64,000 nucleotides of DNA, from assembly GCA_030425425.1 (NCBI GenBank), contig JAUIAO010000031.1, positions 1 through 64,000 on the forward strand, given 5' to 3'. Below, one piece after another: positions 53,469 through 63,104 of this stretch. This stretch comes from Bacteroidia bacterium (GTDB lineage Bacteria > Bacteroidota > Bacteroidia > Cytophagales > Cyclobacteriaceae). Under the pieces are notes generated by a model that saw only the letters and a program-made list of their open reading frames with translations, did not search any database and was not told the origin of the DNA. A program made the position numbers and the translations under genes. How positions within the stretch are numbered: the first letter of the stretch is position 1; every line of letters starts with the position of its first letter.

Positions 53469-56351
53469 ATGGTCATCAATAAGAATAGCATATACTTAGC
53501 AAGGATTGCAGTCAGCATACTGTTGACATATTTTGTGATTCAATTTGGCGCAAAAGCTACGCACATCCGCGCAGGAGAAATCACAGCCCGCAGAACAAGT
53601 AATCTCACACTGACTTTTGAATTTACTTTCACAGGTTTTAGAGATCAGGGGTCTAATATTGAATTTGGTGATGGAACCTTTGATTTTGGAGATGGTGTGA
53701 CAAATGAGCGCTGGGACTATGTGCCGGCTAAGTATCCGCTGGGCAATGATGTGGAGATGGTTGAGTACAAGATTGTGCATACTTACCAGGCGCCGGGCTC
53801 ATACATTATTAGTTACCGGGAAAGAAATCGAAATGATGGAATTGCTAACATGGATAATTCTGTCAATACTGCTTTTTGTGTAGAATCAATGATAGTTATT
53901 GATCCATTTTTTGGCTTAAATAACACACCAATCTTAACCGTTCCACCTATAGATTTTGCAGTTGTAGGTGGGTCATTCATTCACAACCCCGGAGCATTTG
54001 ATCCGGATGGTGATAGCTTGTCGTATAAGTTTACGGTTCCTCAGGAGGACAGAGGAGTAAATGTCTATAATTACAGGGATCTGAATAATCCTGAATATTA
54101 TGATGAGATTCCCTACAATCAGGGTAACGAGGCAAAGAACTCTACACCTACTGTCACGCTCGACCCTGTTTCAGGAAATCTGGTCTGGAATGCGCCTGGT
54201 GATGTGCTCAATCAAAGAGAAGGAGATGAAAGGTTTGCTGAATACAATGTGGCATTTACCATTGAAGAATGGCGTTACATTCCCATTACGAATAGCTGGG
54301 AGCCGCTGGGTTATGTGACTCGAGATATGCAGATAATTGTACGTGAATCTGATAATAAAAAACCCACCCTTAAACTTCCTGAGAATATTTGTATTGAGGC
54401 TGGGGAGTCTGTGGAAGAAATCATTCAGGGAAATGATCCAGATGGCGATCCAGTGAAAATCGAGGCATTTGGTGGGCCATTTGAAGTAGACGGAACTCAG
54501 GCTAATTATTCACCAAATCCTGCCGAATTTAAGGGACCTCCCGGATTCACCAATTTCACATGGCAGACTCAATGTGGACATGTGAGATCTAGCCCATACG
54601 AGGTTCAATTCAAAATCACAGATCAGCCGAGTGAGGGAGTGCAGTTGACTAATTTCGGTACGTTTGAGATTACCGTTGTTGGTCCCGCGCCAGAAGGTTT
54701 GACGACTAACAATTTTGTCGGAAGGTCTATTGACTTGGAATGGGATAGTTACTCATGCAGTAATGCTGAGAAAATGCAAGTTTGGAGGAGAGTAGGCTCT
54801 TTTGATATCGAGTTTGATGAGTGTGCAGTAGGTATGCCAGAAAATGCAGGCTATGAGATGGTTGATGAAATCAATATCACAGGTCCGGGAAACACTGAAA
54901 TAACCTCTTATACAGATGATAATGAAGGTAAGGGACTTGCTCCCGGAGCTACCTATTGTTACCGTTTAGTTGCTACTTATCCTCACCCAAGTGGTGGAGT
55001 CTCCTATGTTTCGGAAGAAGTTTGCGATACAATTATTCTGGATGTACCAGCCATTACGAATGTGGATGTCTTGAGAACAAGTGAAACGAACGGAGAAATT
55101 AAAGTGATATGGGTTCCACCATATCAAATCAATCAGACCGAATCGCCACCATCCTACAAATATGATATTCTCAGATCTGAAGGTTTCTCAGAAGGAGATT
55201 CTTATGAATTGATAGCATCTCAGGTAGCAGATACTACATTTATTGACACAGGTCTTAATACACTTGACAATAGTTATCATTATTACCTGAAGCTATATGA
55301 CGGCAATAACCTTTATGTTGATTCCTCAGTAACTGCGAGCAGTGTCAAAACCATTCTGAAACCCGGTGTAGAAACTATTGAGGTGAACTGGAGAGCTGAT
55401 GTGCCCTGGTCCAATACATTTCAGGATTACCTCTATCACTATATTTATCGTGATCAGGTTTTATTTGACGACCCGGATAGTCTTGTGCTAATTGATTCTG
55501 TGGATGTGACTCAAAAAGGTTTTTCTTATCAGGATGAAGGGGACATCAATGGACAGGCATTAGATGAAGAAATAGAATACTGCTATTACGTGACCACTTA
55601 CGGTACTTATGGAAATGACTTATTGCCACAGCCACTCATTAATAACGCGCAGATAGCATGTGCACAGCCCAATGATACGATTCCTCCATGTGCTCCTCCA
55701 ACCTTGGTGCTTAGCGAGGGACTAAGTTGTGAGGAAATCATAGCAAAGCATCCATGTGGAAGCAATGCCTATGATCAGGAATTGAGCTGGGAGATGGATA
55801 TGGGGCCTCTTTGCGAAGATGACATTGTTTATTACAATATCTACTATTCGTCCACAGGGCGGGAATCTGATTACTATTTGTTGGGAGAGACTGAGGAGCA
55901 ATCATTTAAACATCAGAATATCTCATCGCTCAAAGGGTGCTACAGAATTTCGGCTGTAGATCGCTCTGGCAATGAAAGTGAAATGACTGAAGAGGTATGC
56001 ATGGATAATTGCCCGGTTTATATTTTGCCGAATGTGTTTACTCCGAATAATGATGAGCTTAATGATCTGTTTGTGCCAATAGGTTCTACCACTTCTTCGG
56101 ATAATTCGCAGTGTCCACGTTTTATAAAATCAGTTGACTTTACGGTATTTACCCGCTCCGGCAATGAAGTTTACCATTACAATTCTTATGAAAATGCCAA
56201 TGGCATTCTTATTAATTGGAATGGAAGAAATAAATGGGGGCAGGATTTGCCAGAAGGGATGTATTACTATTCAGCAGATTTAGAGTATGATTTGCTGCAA
56301 ACGAATGATCAGAAGGAAACCTTAAAAGGATGGATTCAGATTCTTCGTTAG
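53469..56351 (+). CDS. Type IX secretion substrate with a type B (gliding-type) sorting domain
   Basis: The 960-residue product begins with a hydrophobic leader (residues 8-27) and ATHIRAGEITARR, then the same domain series as its 51061 neighbour (FTFTGFRDQGS, NDGIANMD, NDPDGDPVKIEAFGGPF). It adds an extra beta domain (about 740-850) and ends in the CHU_C/gliding-motility-type domain (LPNVFTPNNDELNDLF, FTVFTRSGNEVYHY, GMYYYSADLEYD, GWIQILR). Only 5 bp separate the two genes. Type B domains lead to secretion without the type A cleavage and anchoring, so the two paralogues probably end at different places. It overlaps the next gene by 22 bp. Confidence 0.88.
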   Translation: MVINKNSIYLARIAVSILLTYFVIQFGAKATHIRAGEITARRTSNLTLTFEFTFTGFRDQGSNIEFGDGTFDFGDGVTNERWDYVPAKYPLGNDVEMVEYKIVHTYQAPGSYIISYRERNRNDGIANMDNSVNTAFCVESMIVIDPFFGLNNTPILTVPPIDFAVVGGSFIHNPGAFDPDGDSLSYKFTVPQEDRGVNVYNYRDLNNPEYYDEIPYNQGNEAKNSTPTVTLDPVSGNLVWNAPGDVLNQREGDERFAEYNVAFTIEEWRYIPITNSWEPLGYVTRDMQIIVRESDNKKPTLKLPENICIEAGESVEEIIQGNDPDGDPVKIEAFGGPFEVDGTQANYSPNPAEFKGPPGFTNFTWQTQCGHVRSSPYEVQFKITDQPSEGVQLTNFGTFEITVVGPAPEGLTTNNFVGRSIDLEWDSYSCSNAEKMQVWRRVGSFDIEFDECAVGMPENAGYEMVDEINITGPGNTEITSYTDDNEGKGLAPGATYCYRLVATYPHPSGGVSYVSEEVCDTIILDVPAITNVDVLRTSETNGEIKVIWVPPYQINQTESPPSYKYDILRSEGFSEGDSYELIASQVADTTFIDTGLNTLDNSYHYYLKLYDGNNLYVDSSVTASSVKTILKPGVETIEVNWRADVPWSNTFQDYLYHYIYRDQVLFDDPDSLVLIDSVDVTQKGFSYQDEGDINGQALDEEIEYCYYVTTYGTYGNDLLPQPLINNAQIACAQPNDTIPPCAPPTLVLSEGLSCEEIIAKHPCGSNAYDQELSWEMDMGPLCEDDIVYYNIYYSSTGRESDYYLLGETEEQSFKHQNISSLKGCYRISAVDRSGNESEMTEEVCMDNCPVYILPNVFTPNNDELNDLFVPIGSTTSSDNSQCPRFIKSVDFTVFTRSGNEVYHYNSYENANGILINWNGRNKWGQDLPEGMYYYSADLEYDLLQTNDQKETLKGWIQILR

Positions 56352-56749
56352 ACCCATCACAGCCAATTATACTATTTGATGGAGTATGTAACCTCTGCAA
56401 TTCATCTGTGAATTTTATCATTGATCATGATCCTGGTAAAATATTCAAGTTTACTTCCTTGCAATCTGAAACGGGTCAAAAAATTCTCACAGAGTTTCAG
56501 GATAAACCAATGGAGCTGAACAGTGTAGTGTTGTATCAAAATGATCAAATCTATTTGAAGAGTACTGCAGCCCTGAAAATAGCCGGGAAGATGTCCGGAC
56601 TATGGTTTTTGATGGGTATTTTTTGGATTGTTCCGCCCATCATCCGAAATCTGGTTTATGATTTCATTGCTAGAAATCGATATCAATGGTTTGGTAAAAT
56701 GGACGCTTGCCGAATGCCAACTCCAGAGTTGAAAGATCGGTTTATTTAG
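56330..56749 (+). CDS. DCC family (DUF393) thiol-disulfide-like protein
   Basis: The 139-residue product has the DCC signature ILFDGVCNLCNSSVNFII (residues 13-30, CxxC pair). The later YLKSTAALKIAGKMSG and GKMDACRMP blocks are typical of the family. These small proteins have a thioredoxin-like Cys pair and are thought to act in redox reactions, but their substrates are largely unknown. Its start overlaps the end of the secreted protein gene by 22 bp, so it may be coupled to it. Confidence 0.87.
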   Translation: MDSDSSLDPSQPIILFDGVCNLCNSSVNFIIDHDPGKIFKFTSLQSETGQKILTEFQDKPMELNSVVLYQNDQIYLKSTAALKIAGKMSGLWFLMGIFWIVPPIIRNLVYDFIARNRYQWFGKMDACRMPTPELKDRFI

Positions 56750-56863
56750 TTTTTGATTCTTTTTATTCGCTTTGATTATAGTTTTTCTTTGGACGAAAAT
56801 CGCGACTTGGTAGGAGCATATATCAAAAACCTGATTCAGAGATGGTCAAAGTCCAAAAACAAC

Positions 56864-56871
56864 TAACTTTG
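56864..56871 (+). promoter_or_regulatory. TANNTTTG element upstream of fabD
   Basis: TAACTTTG, 25 bp before the fabD start. No TTG stands at the usual distance upstream. Confidence 0.45.
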
Positions 56872-56895
56872 CGGCCAATTATCAATCTATAAGTT

Positions 56896-57768
56896 ATGAA
56901 GGCATTTGTATTTCCCGGTCAGGGAGCACAATTCCCGGGAATAGGAAAAGATTTGTATGAGAATAGTGAAAAAGCAAAAGCATTATTTGATCAGGCAGAC
57001 GAAATACTAGGTTTCAAACTTTCTCAGATCATGTTTGAAGGCACTGCTGAGGAATTAAAAGAGACTAAGGTAACTCAGCCAGCCATATTCCTTCATAGCG
57101 TGATTTCGGCTATGATCTCTGATGATTTTAATCCTGACATGGTTGCAGGACATTCATTAGGAGAGTTTTCTGCATTAGTTGCCAATGGGACTTTGAGTTT
57201 TGAAGATGGATTGAAACTCGTCTCTCAGCGAGCGCAAGCAATGCAAAAAGCTTGTGAAGTTCAGGAATCCACAATGGCTGCAGTGCTTGCACTTCCAGAT
57301 GAAAAAGTAGAGGAAATATGTGCGGAAATTGATGATGTGGTAGTAGCAGCAAATTATAATTGTCCGGGGCAGTTGGTGATTTCAGGTTCTATAGATGGGG
57401 TGAATGCGGCCTGCGAAAAAATGAAAGAAGCAGGAGCCAAGAGAGCATTGGTTTTACCAGTAGGAGGAGCTTTTCACTCGCCACTGATGGAGCCGGCAAG
57501 AGAAGAATTAGCGGCAGCAATTGAAAGCACATCATTTAATGAGCCAAAATGTCCTGTTTATCAAAATGTAGATGCTAAGGGTCATACGGATTTAGAAGAG
57601 ATTAAAGCAAACCTTGTGGCTCAACTGACAGCTCCTGTAAGGTGGACGCAAAGTGTGCAAAACATGATTTCTGATGGGGCCACTTCATTCATTGAGTGCG
57701 GACCTGGAAAAGTTCTACAAGGACTTGTGAAAAAAATTGATCGAAACATGGAAACTACCAGTATTTGA
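56896..57768 (+). CDS. fabD: Malonyl-CoA:ACP transacylase
   Basis: The 290-residue product is an acyltransferase of the FabD family with FPGQGAQFPGIGKDL at the start, the nucleophile Ser87 in GHSLGEF, catalytic His194 in GAFHSPLM and GPGKVLQGL near the end. It loads malonyl groups onto acyl carrier protein to supply fatty acid synthesis. Length is typical. It has a promoter element upstream but no other fatty acid genes beside it. Confidence 0.96.
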   Translation: MKAFVFPGQGAQFPGIGKDLYENSEKAKALFDQADEILGFKLSQIMFEGTAEELKETKVTQPAIFLHSVISAMISDDFNPDMVAGHSLGEFSALVANGTLSFEDGLKLVSQRAQAMQKACEVQESTMAAVLALPDEKVEEICAEIDDVVVAANYNCPGQLVISGSIDGVNAACEKMKEAGAKRALVLPVGGAFHSPLMEPAREELAAAIESTSFNEPKCPVYQNVDAKGHTDLEEIKANLVAQLTAPVRWTQSVQNMISDGATSFIECGPGKVLQGLVKKIDRNMETTSI

Positions 57769-57962
57769 GTAATGCCTTCTCGAACTCTGCTGTATTGTAA
57801 TTAGTAAAACATGGCTTTTGAGGTTGGAGCTGAGGATCACTAAATTAGGTGTATGAATTTAATAGTTCATTCTTCAAGAGACCTATCTTATTAGTATATG
57901 CTCAAGAAGCCAAAGGATTTCTGATAATGAATACCTTTCTTTTTCGTTCGTCAAAATAAAAA

Positions 57963-58124
57963 GTGAATTCTAAATTGTTGATTTTGAAGAATAGTAGGTC
58001 ATCCATATTACTAATTATACTGTCTTTGGCAATGGTTCTGGGAAGCTGTAGACAAGGGCCACATCGATCTAATAAACAAATAAAGAAGGGCAAGCCAATT
58101 CCTTGCCCTATAAAAGATTGCTAA
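57963..58124 (+). CDS. Small lipoprotein translated just ahead of cmk
   Basis: A 53-residue frame runs from GTG 57963 to TAA 58122-58124. Its product has a hydrophobic segment with lipobox MVLGSC (Cys29) and a short basic tail ending PIPCPIKDC, with two Cys. The stop overlaps the cmk start as TAATG, typical of translational coupling. The lipobox, the coupling and the absence of competing frames support a real gene. Start could instead be a codon downstream. Likely exported and lipid-anchored; function unknown. Confidence 0.65.
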   Translation: MNSKLLILKNSRSSILLIILSLAMVLGSCRQGPHRSNKQIKKGKPIPCPIKDC

Positions 58125-58789
58125 TGCGTAATATCATCATAGCCATAGATGGATACTCAGGAACGGGTAAAAGCTCCACGGCAAAAGTAGTAGCCAAAGA
58201 GTTAGAATATACTTATATAGATAGTGGAGCTATGTACAGGGCAGTGACTTTATATTTTCTTGAGAACAATGTTTCACTAGTTCAATCACATTGGGCAAAT
58301 GAGGCCTTGGAAAAAATCAATATCGATTTTCAGGGAGGTCAGGTTCTGTTAAATGGTCATGATGTGAGTCATGACATCAGGACGATGAAGGTCAACCAAG
58401 CTGTGAGTAAAGTGAGTGCCATAAAGGAGGTGAGAGAGTTTCTGGTCGCACAACAGCGACGCATTGGCGAAAGAAAAAGTATTGTCATGGATGGGAGAGA
58501 TATCGGTACGGTAGTTTTTCCAGATGCAGAACTTAAAGTATTCATGACTGCAAACAGTAGGGTCCGTGCATTAAGAAGACAGGCAGAATTAAAAGAAAAG
58601 GGCATCGAAGAGGAACTAAACATCATCGAACAGAATTTAGTGGAAAGGGATGAGCAAGATACATCTCGTGCTGAATCACCTTTAATTAGAGCCGAAGGTT
58701 GTATTGATATAGATACTTCAGATTTGACTTTTGACGAACAGGTTGGTAAAATTGTAGAATTAGCTAACGAAAAAATCCATGCAAGTTGA
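58124..58789 (+). CDS. cmk: Cytidylate kinase
   Basis: The 221-residue product has the P-loop GYSGTGKSS (residues 10-18) and the CMP-kinase blocks YIDSGAMYRAVTLYF, VMDGRDIGTVVFPDAELKVFMTA and RDEQDTSRAESPL. It phosphorylates CMP and dCMP. The ATG at 58124 (MRNIIIAIDG) is chosen because the frame upstream of it belongs to no conserved part and overlaps the lipoprotein gene. It overlaps ispH by 11 bp. Confidence 0.96.
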   Translation: MRNIIIAIDGYSGTGKSSTAKVVAKELEYTYIDSGAMYRAVTLYFLENNVSLVQSHWANEALEKINIDFQGGQVLLNGHDVSHDIRTMKVNQAVSKVSAIKEVREFLVAQQRRIGERKSIVMDGRDIGTVVFPDAELKVFMTANSRVRALRRQAELKEKGIEEELNIIEQNLVERDEQDTSRAESPLIRAEGCIDIDTSDLTFDEQVGKIVELANEKIHAS

Positions 58790-59675
58790 GATTGATCCAT
58801 ATTCAGGTTACTGCTTTGGTGTAGAGTTTGCCATTCAGATGGCGGAAGACGAATTGCAGGAAAGCGAAGAGCTTTATTGTCTGGGAGACATAGTTCATAA
58901 TAATATGGAAGTGGAGCGGCTATACAATAAGGGCCTTAGGACCATTACCAGAGAGGAACTGAATGATCTGCATGATTGTAAAGTGCTTATTAGAGCCCAT
59001 GGAGAGCCACCTTCAACTTATGAATTAGCACTAAAAAATAACATTCAGCTAATTGATGCCTCATGTCCTGTGGTGCTCAAACTTCAAAATAGGATCAAGC
59101 ATTCTTATGATCAGATTTCTGATGAGGAAGGTCAAATTGTGATTTACGGGAAAACCGGTCATGCTGAAGTAATTGGACTAACAGGCCAGACAAATGATGA
59201 GGCGATAATCATATCTTCTGAGGATGACCTTGATAAAATCGATTTTTCTAAACCAGTAGTACTTTACAGTCAGACCACCAAGAGTACTCAAGGCTTCTAT
59301 AAAATCAAAGACCTGATCGAGCAGCGGATCAAAGCTGAAAAAGGCCAACTCACCATAAAGGATTTTGATGCCAATGATAGTATCTGCAGACAGGTGTCAA
59401 ATAGAGAACCCAGAATGAAAGAGTTTTCTCAGCAGCATGATGTTATATTCTTTGTCTCTGGGAAAAAGAGTTCCAATGGCCGGGCGCTGTATAATGTTTG
59501 TCTGGAAAATAATCCGAGAAGTTATTTCATTGAAAACGAAGAAGAGATTGATCTTTCGTGGATTCAGCCTGACGATTCTATCGGAATATGCGGTGCTACA
59601 TCCACGCCAAGATGGCTTATGGAAAGTGTTTCTGATTTTCTTCATTCACAGGAGGCCAATGTTGCCTTGGTCTGA
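58779..59675 (+). CDS. ispH: 4-hydroxy-3-methylbut-2-enyl diphosphate reductase
   Basis: The 298-residue product is the IspH/LytB enzyme, which uses an iron-sulfur cluster to make isopentenyl and dimethylallyl diphosphate, the last step of the MEP pathway. The three cluster cysteines are visible: Cys12 (YSGYCFGV), Cys96 (DASCPVV) and Cys203 (SICRQVSNRE). IRAHGEPPSTYE and the GHAEVIG block are also present. It begins inside the end of cmk and is probably co-transcribed with it. Confidence 0.95.
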   Translation: MQVEIDPYSGYCFGVEFAIQMAEDELQESEELYCLGDIVHNNMEVERLYNKGLRTITREELNDLHDCKVLIRAHGEPPSTYELALKNNIQLIDASCPVVLKLQNRIKHSYDQISDEEGQIVIYGKTGHAEVIGLTGQTNDEAIIISSEDDLDKIDFSKPVVLYSQTTKSTQGFYKIKDLIEQRIKAEKGQLTIKDFDANDSICRQVSNREPRMKEFSQQHDVIFFVSGKKSSNGRALYNVCLENNPRSYFIENEEEIDLSWIQPDDSIGICGATSTPRWLMESVSDFLHSQEANVALV

Positions 59676-59745
59676 TCACACCATTTTTATGTAAAAATCA
59701 GCTTTTATTGAATTGGCTAAACATTTCATTTGAACATTTTTTTTA

Positions 59746-59753
59746 TACTTTTG
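59746..59753 (+). promoter_or_regulatory. TANNTTTG element before the nqr operon
   Basis: TACTTTTG, 33 bp before nqrA. No TTG stands at 19-21 bp upstream, so only a -7 element is offered. Confidence 0.45.
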
Positions 59754-59786
59754 CCAAGATTTTCAAGTAGAGCGATACTTATTAAA

Positions 59787-61151
59787 ATGTCGAAAACGAT
59801 AAAGCTAAAAAGAGGTTTTGATATTAACCTAGCCGGTAAACCGGATAAGAAAATCTCATCTTCCACACCTTCAGAAACTTACGCAATCAAACCGACTGAT
59901 TTTCCGAACATCACCAGACCTAAACTTTTGGTGAATGAAGGGGATACAGTGAAAGCTGGTTCACCATTGCTTTATGATAAGTTCATGGAGGATGTGATGT
60001 TCTGTTCGCCTGTAAGCGGTGAAGTAGTTGAAATTAAGAGAGGTGAGAAGCGAAAGCTGCTGGAAGTAAAGGTTCTGGCAGACAAAGAGATTGTATATGA
60101 GGATTATAAAAAATTCTCACCTTCAGATGTGGCAGGTCTTTCGAGAGAAGATGCAATTGCTGCAATGGTAAAAGGAGGGGTTTGGCCAAATATCATCCAA
60201 CGACCTTACGGACTTGTTGCTGATCCATCTTCAGAGCCTAAAGCAATTTTCATTTCTGGATTTGATTCGAACCCACTTGCGCCTGATTTGGCTTTCCAAT
60301 TGGATGACAAAGCGCAGTACTTTCAGTCTGGCTTGGATGTGCTGAAGAAAATGACTTCAGGTAAAGTTCATTTGAACATCAATGGTCAAGCTGAAGTAGC
60401 CCAGGTTTTTTCTCAGGCTACAGGTGTGGAGATCAATAAAATCTCAGGTCAGCATCCTGCAGGAAATGTAGGTGTGCAGATACATCATCTAGATCCTATC
60501 AACAAAGGTGATATCGTTTGGACGGTAACACCATACGGAGTAGCTCAGATCGGCCAGCTTTTTATAGAGGGTAAGTATGATGCTTCTAAACTTATAGCCG
60601 TTACTGGATCAGAAGTGAAAGATCCAGCGTATGTAAAAACTTACGTAGGTGCTCAGGTAGGCAAATTAGCTGGAGATAAAGTGAGTGGTACAAATCTTAG
60701 GTTTATTTCTGGTAACCCACTTACAGGAGAGAATGTCGGTCAGGAAGGTTATTTAGGGTTTTATCATGGTCAGGTTACCGTGATTCCTGAGGGAGATTAC
60801 GAAGAGTTTTTGGGATGGCTGAAGCCAAGTGCTACTAAGCTGAGCTTTCACAAAGCTCTAGGCTTGTTGTCTTTCTTGAACAAGAAGAAAGAATACGTGG
60901 TAGATACCAATACACACGGAGAAGACAGACCATTTGTGGTGACTGGAGCATTCGAGGAAGTTTTGCCAATGGACATTCTTCCTACTTATTTGTTCAAAGC
61001 AATCCTTGCGGAGGATTTTGATGACATGGAAGCTCTGGGAATATTTGAATTGGTTGAAGAAGATGTAGCCATTTGTGAATTCATAGATCCGTCTAAGCAC
61101 GAATTGCAAAAGCTACTGAGACAAGGAATTGATTTGATAAAAAACAACTAA
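59787..61151 (+). CDS. nqrA: Na+-translocating NADH:quinone reductase subunit A
   Basis: The 454-residue product starts TIKLKRGFDINLAGKP and has the later blocks of NqrA (GGVWPNIIQRPYG, GQHPAGNVGVQIHHLDPINKGD, VTGSEVKDPAYVKTY, GENVGQEGYLGFYHGQVTVIPEG). NqrA is the peripheral quinone-binding subunit of the sodium-pumping complex. The ATG at 59787 is preferred; the frame extends 19 codons further without conserved residues and over the promoter element. First gene of nqrABCDE. Confidence 0.95.
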   Translation: MSKTIKLKRGFDINLAGKPDKKISSSTPSETYAIKPTDFPNITRPKLLVNEGDTVKAGSPLLYDKFMEDVMFCSPVSGEVVEIKRGEKRKLLEVKVLADKEIVYEDYKKFSPSDVAGLSREDAIAAMVKGGVWPNIIQRPYGLVADPSSEPKAIFISGFDSNPLAPDLAFQLDDKAQYFQSGLDVLKKMTSGKVHLNINGQAEVAQVFSQATGVEINKISGQHPAGNVGVQIHHLDPINKGDIVWTVTPYGVAQIGQLFIEGKYDASKLIAVTGSEVKDPAYVKTYVGAQVGKLAGDKVSGTNLRFISGNPLTGENVGQEGYLGFYHGQVTVIPEGDYEEFLGWLKPSATKLSFHKALGLLSFLNKKKEYVVDTNTHGEDRPFVVTGAFEEVLPMDILPTYLFKAILAEDFDDMEALGIFELVEEDVAICEFIDPSKHELQKLLRQGIDLIKNN

Positions 61152-61158
61152 TCAAGAG

Positions 61159-62349
61159 ATGAAGGCATTACAAAATCTGTTTGATAATTTAAAACCGAAT
61201 TTTGAAAAAGGAGGGAAGTGGGAGAAGTTCTATACGCTCTATGAAGGACACAGAACTATTGTTTTTGCTCCGGATTCCACCACCTCTAATACAGGTACAC
61301 AGATCAAAGATGCTGTTGACCTGAAGCGAGTAATGATCACCGTAGTGATAGCTATGATTCCTGCATTGATATTTGGAATGTGGAATGTTGGTCATCAGCA
61401 TTTTATAGCTACTGGTGAAGAAGCAACCCTGTTAGCGAAATTTGGTATAGGTGCGATGAAGGTAGTACCTATTCTGATTGTTTCTTATGCTGTTGGTTTG
61501 GCAACAGAATTTGTATTCTGTGTCGTCAGAAATCACCCAATCAGTGAAGGTTACCTGGTTACGGGTATGTTGATTGGCTTGATCATGCCAGCTACCATTC
61601 CATTGTGGCAAGTGGCTTTAGCGACCATTTTTGCAGTAGTAATTGGAAAAGAAGCATTTGGAGGTACAGGAATGAATATATTGAATGTGGCCTTAACAGC
61701 CAGAGCATTCTTATATTTTGCTTATCCTGGTCAAATATCAGGTGATGTTTGGACATACTTTGGAGATAAACAACCTGTAGATGGTTTTAGTGGAGCCACT
61801 GTTTTGGCATATGGAGCAAGTGCTGTTTCTAATGGTACTGATATGATGCAAGATATGGCTGGTCATTGGTATGATGGAATGTTCTCGTTCTGGAATATGT
61901 TCTTGGGCATAATACCGGGATCCATCGGTGAGACCTCTGTGGTGATGATACTTATTGGTGCATTAATTTTGGTATTTACCAATGTTGGAAGCTGGAAGAT
62001 TATTGTGAGTGTGTTTGCAGGTGCCTATGCAATGGGCTTATTGTTCAATGCTGTTGGTGGAAACTCTTATATGATGTTACCTGCACATTTTCATCTTGTA
62101 GCAGGCGGCTTAGCTTTCGGTGCTGTTTTCATGGCAACTGACCCTGTATCCGCAGCACAGACCGAAACGGGAAAATGGATTTATGGATTTATGATTGGTA
62201 TTTTGACCGTATTGATCAGAGTATTGAATCCGGCATACCCAGAGGGAATCATGCTTGCGATACTTTTCATGAATGTATTCGCTCCGCTGATTGATTATTA
62301 TGTAGTAGATGCTAACAAAAAACGAAGACTGAAACGTGCAACGATCTAA
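61159..62349 (+). CDS. nqrB: Na+-translocating NADH:quinone reductase subunit B
   Basis: The 396-residue membrane subunit has about ten spans. The covalent FMN site is in GFSGATVLAYG with Thr214. Its N-terminal cytoplasmic region (residues 1-55) and the last spans (GNSYMMLPAHFHLVAGGLAFGAVFMATDP) are family-typical. It binds FMN and riboflavin and takes part in Na+ transfer. Seven bp follow nqrA; it overlaps nqrC by 14 bp. Confidence 0.95.
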   Translation: MKALQNLFDNLKPNFEKGGKWEKFYTLYEGHRTIVFAPDSTTSNTGTQIKDAVDLKRVMITVVIAMIPALIFGMWNVGHQHFIATGEEATLLAKFGIGAMKVVPILIVSYAVGLATEFVFCVVRNHPISEGYLVTGMLIGLIMPATIPLWQVALATIFAVVIGKEAFGGTGMNILNVALTARAFLYFAYPGQISGDVWTYFGDKQPVDGFSGATVLAYGASAVSNGTDMMQDMAGHWYDGMFSFWNMFLGIIPGSIGETSVVMILIGALILVFTNVGSWKIIVSVFAGAYAMGLLFNAVGGNSYMMLPAHFHLVAGGLAFGAVFMATDPVSAAQTETGKWIYGFMIGILTVLIRVLNPAYPEGIMLAILFMNVFAPLIDYYVVDANKKRRLKRATI

Positions 62350-63085
62350 TACTTACATCTTATTATTCTCAATGGTTCTTACCATCATTTTGGGAGGACT
62401 TCTTTCCATGGCATCAGTAATGCTGAAGCCTGCACAGGAAAAACAAATTGAGCTGGATACGAAAAAGAAAATTTTGGGAGCTGTGATGGATATTTCATCT
62501 ATCAAGAAACCAGAAGAGCTGTTGGCTTTATATGATCAGAAAGTAAAATCTGAGGTAGTGGACATCAATGGAGATCTTGTTACTGCCGACGAAAAGGGAA
62601 ACCCAATCGTAGCTGAGAAGGTGAACATTCAGAAGAATTACAGATTTGCTCCTGAAGATAGATTATTCCCTGTTTATAAGTTCACGGGAGAGTCTGGTAC
62701 TGTGGAGGCTTATATTTTCCCAATGTTCGGTGCTGGTCTATGGGATTGGATTTCTGGATACATAGCTTTGGAAGATGACTTGAATACTATCAAAGGTGTA
62801 GCATTCGATCATAAAAGTGAAACACCTGGATTGGGTGCAAGAATCACTACTTCTGAGGTTCAGCAAAGATTCGTTGGTAAGAAAATTTATGAAGGAAACG
62901 AATTGGTATCAGTAGCAATGGTGAAGGGAGAAGGTAATCAGGGACTAACTGAGCACCAGGTAGATGGTATGTCCGGTGCTACATTGACTGGTAAAGGTGT
63001 GAACTCTATGCTTCAAACCTATCTCGGATACTATGAGCCATACCTCCAGCAAAAGAAATCTGGAGAAACTGTAGCGTTGAATTAA
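62336..63085 (+). CDS. nqrC: Na+-translocating NADH:quinone reductase subunit C
   Basis: The 249-residue product has one N-terminal membrane span (residues 5-27) and an FMN-binding domain with the covalent site SGAT (Thr216) in DGMSGATLTGKGVN. PMFGAGLWDWISGYIAL and TPGLGARITT are typical of the family. The GTG start at 62336 lies inside nqrB; no ATG is available before the membrane span, so GTG is used and translation is probably coupled. Confidence 0.94.
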   Translation: MQRSNTYILLFSMVLTIILGGLLSMASVMLKPAQEKQIELDTKKKILGAVMDISSIKKPEELLALYDQKVKSEVVDINGDLVTADEKGNPIVAEKVNIQKNYRFAPEDRLFPVYKFTGESGTVEAYIFPMFGAGLWDWISGYIALEDDLNTIKGVAFDHKSETPGLGARITTSEVQQRFVGKKIYEGNELVSVAMVKGEGNQGLTEHQVDGMSGATLTGKGVNSMLQTYLGYYEPYLQQKKSGETVALN

Positions 63086-63104
63086 AATATTAAAAACTCA
63101 AGAT

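Noticed and set aside
57902-58093. 63-codon minus-strand frame opposite the lipoprotein gene
   Set aside because: It lies opposite a lipoprotein frame with a lipobox and a coupled stop; the minus frame has no recognisable features.
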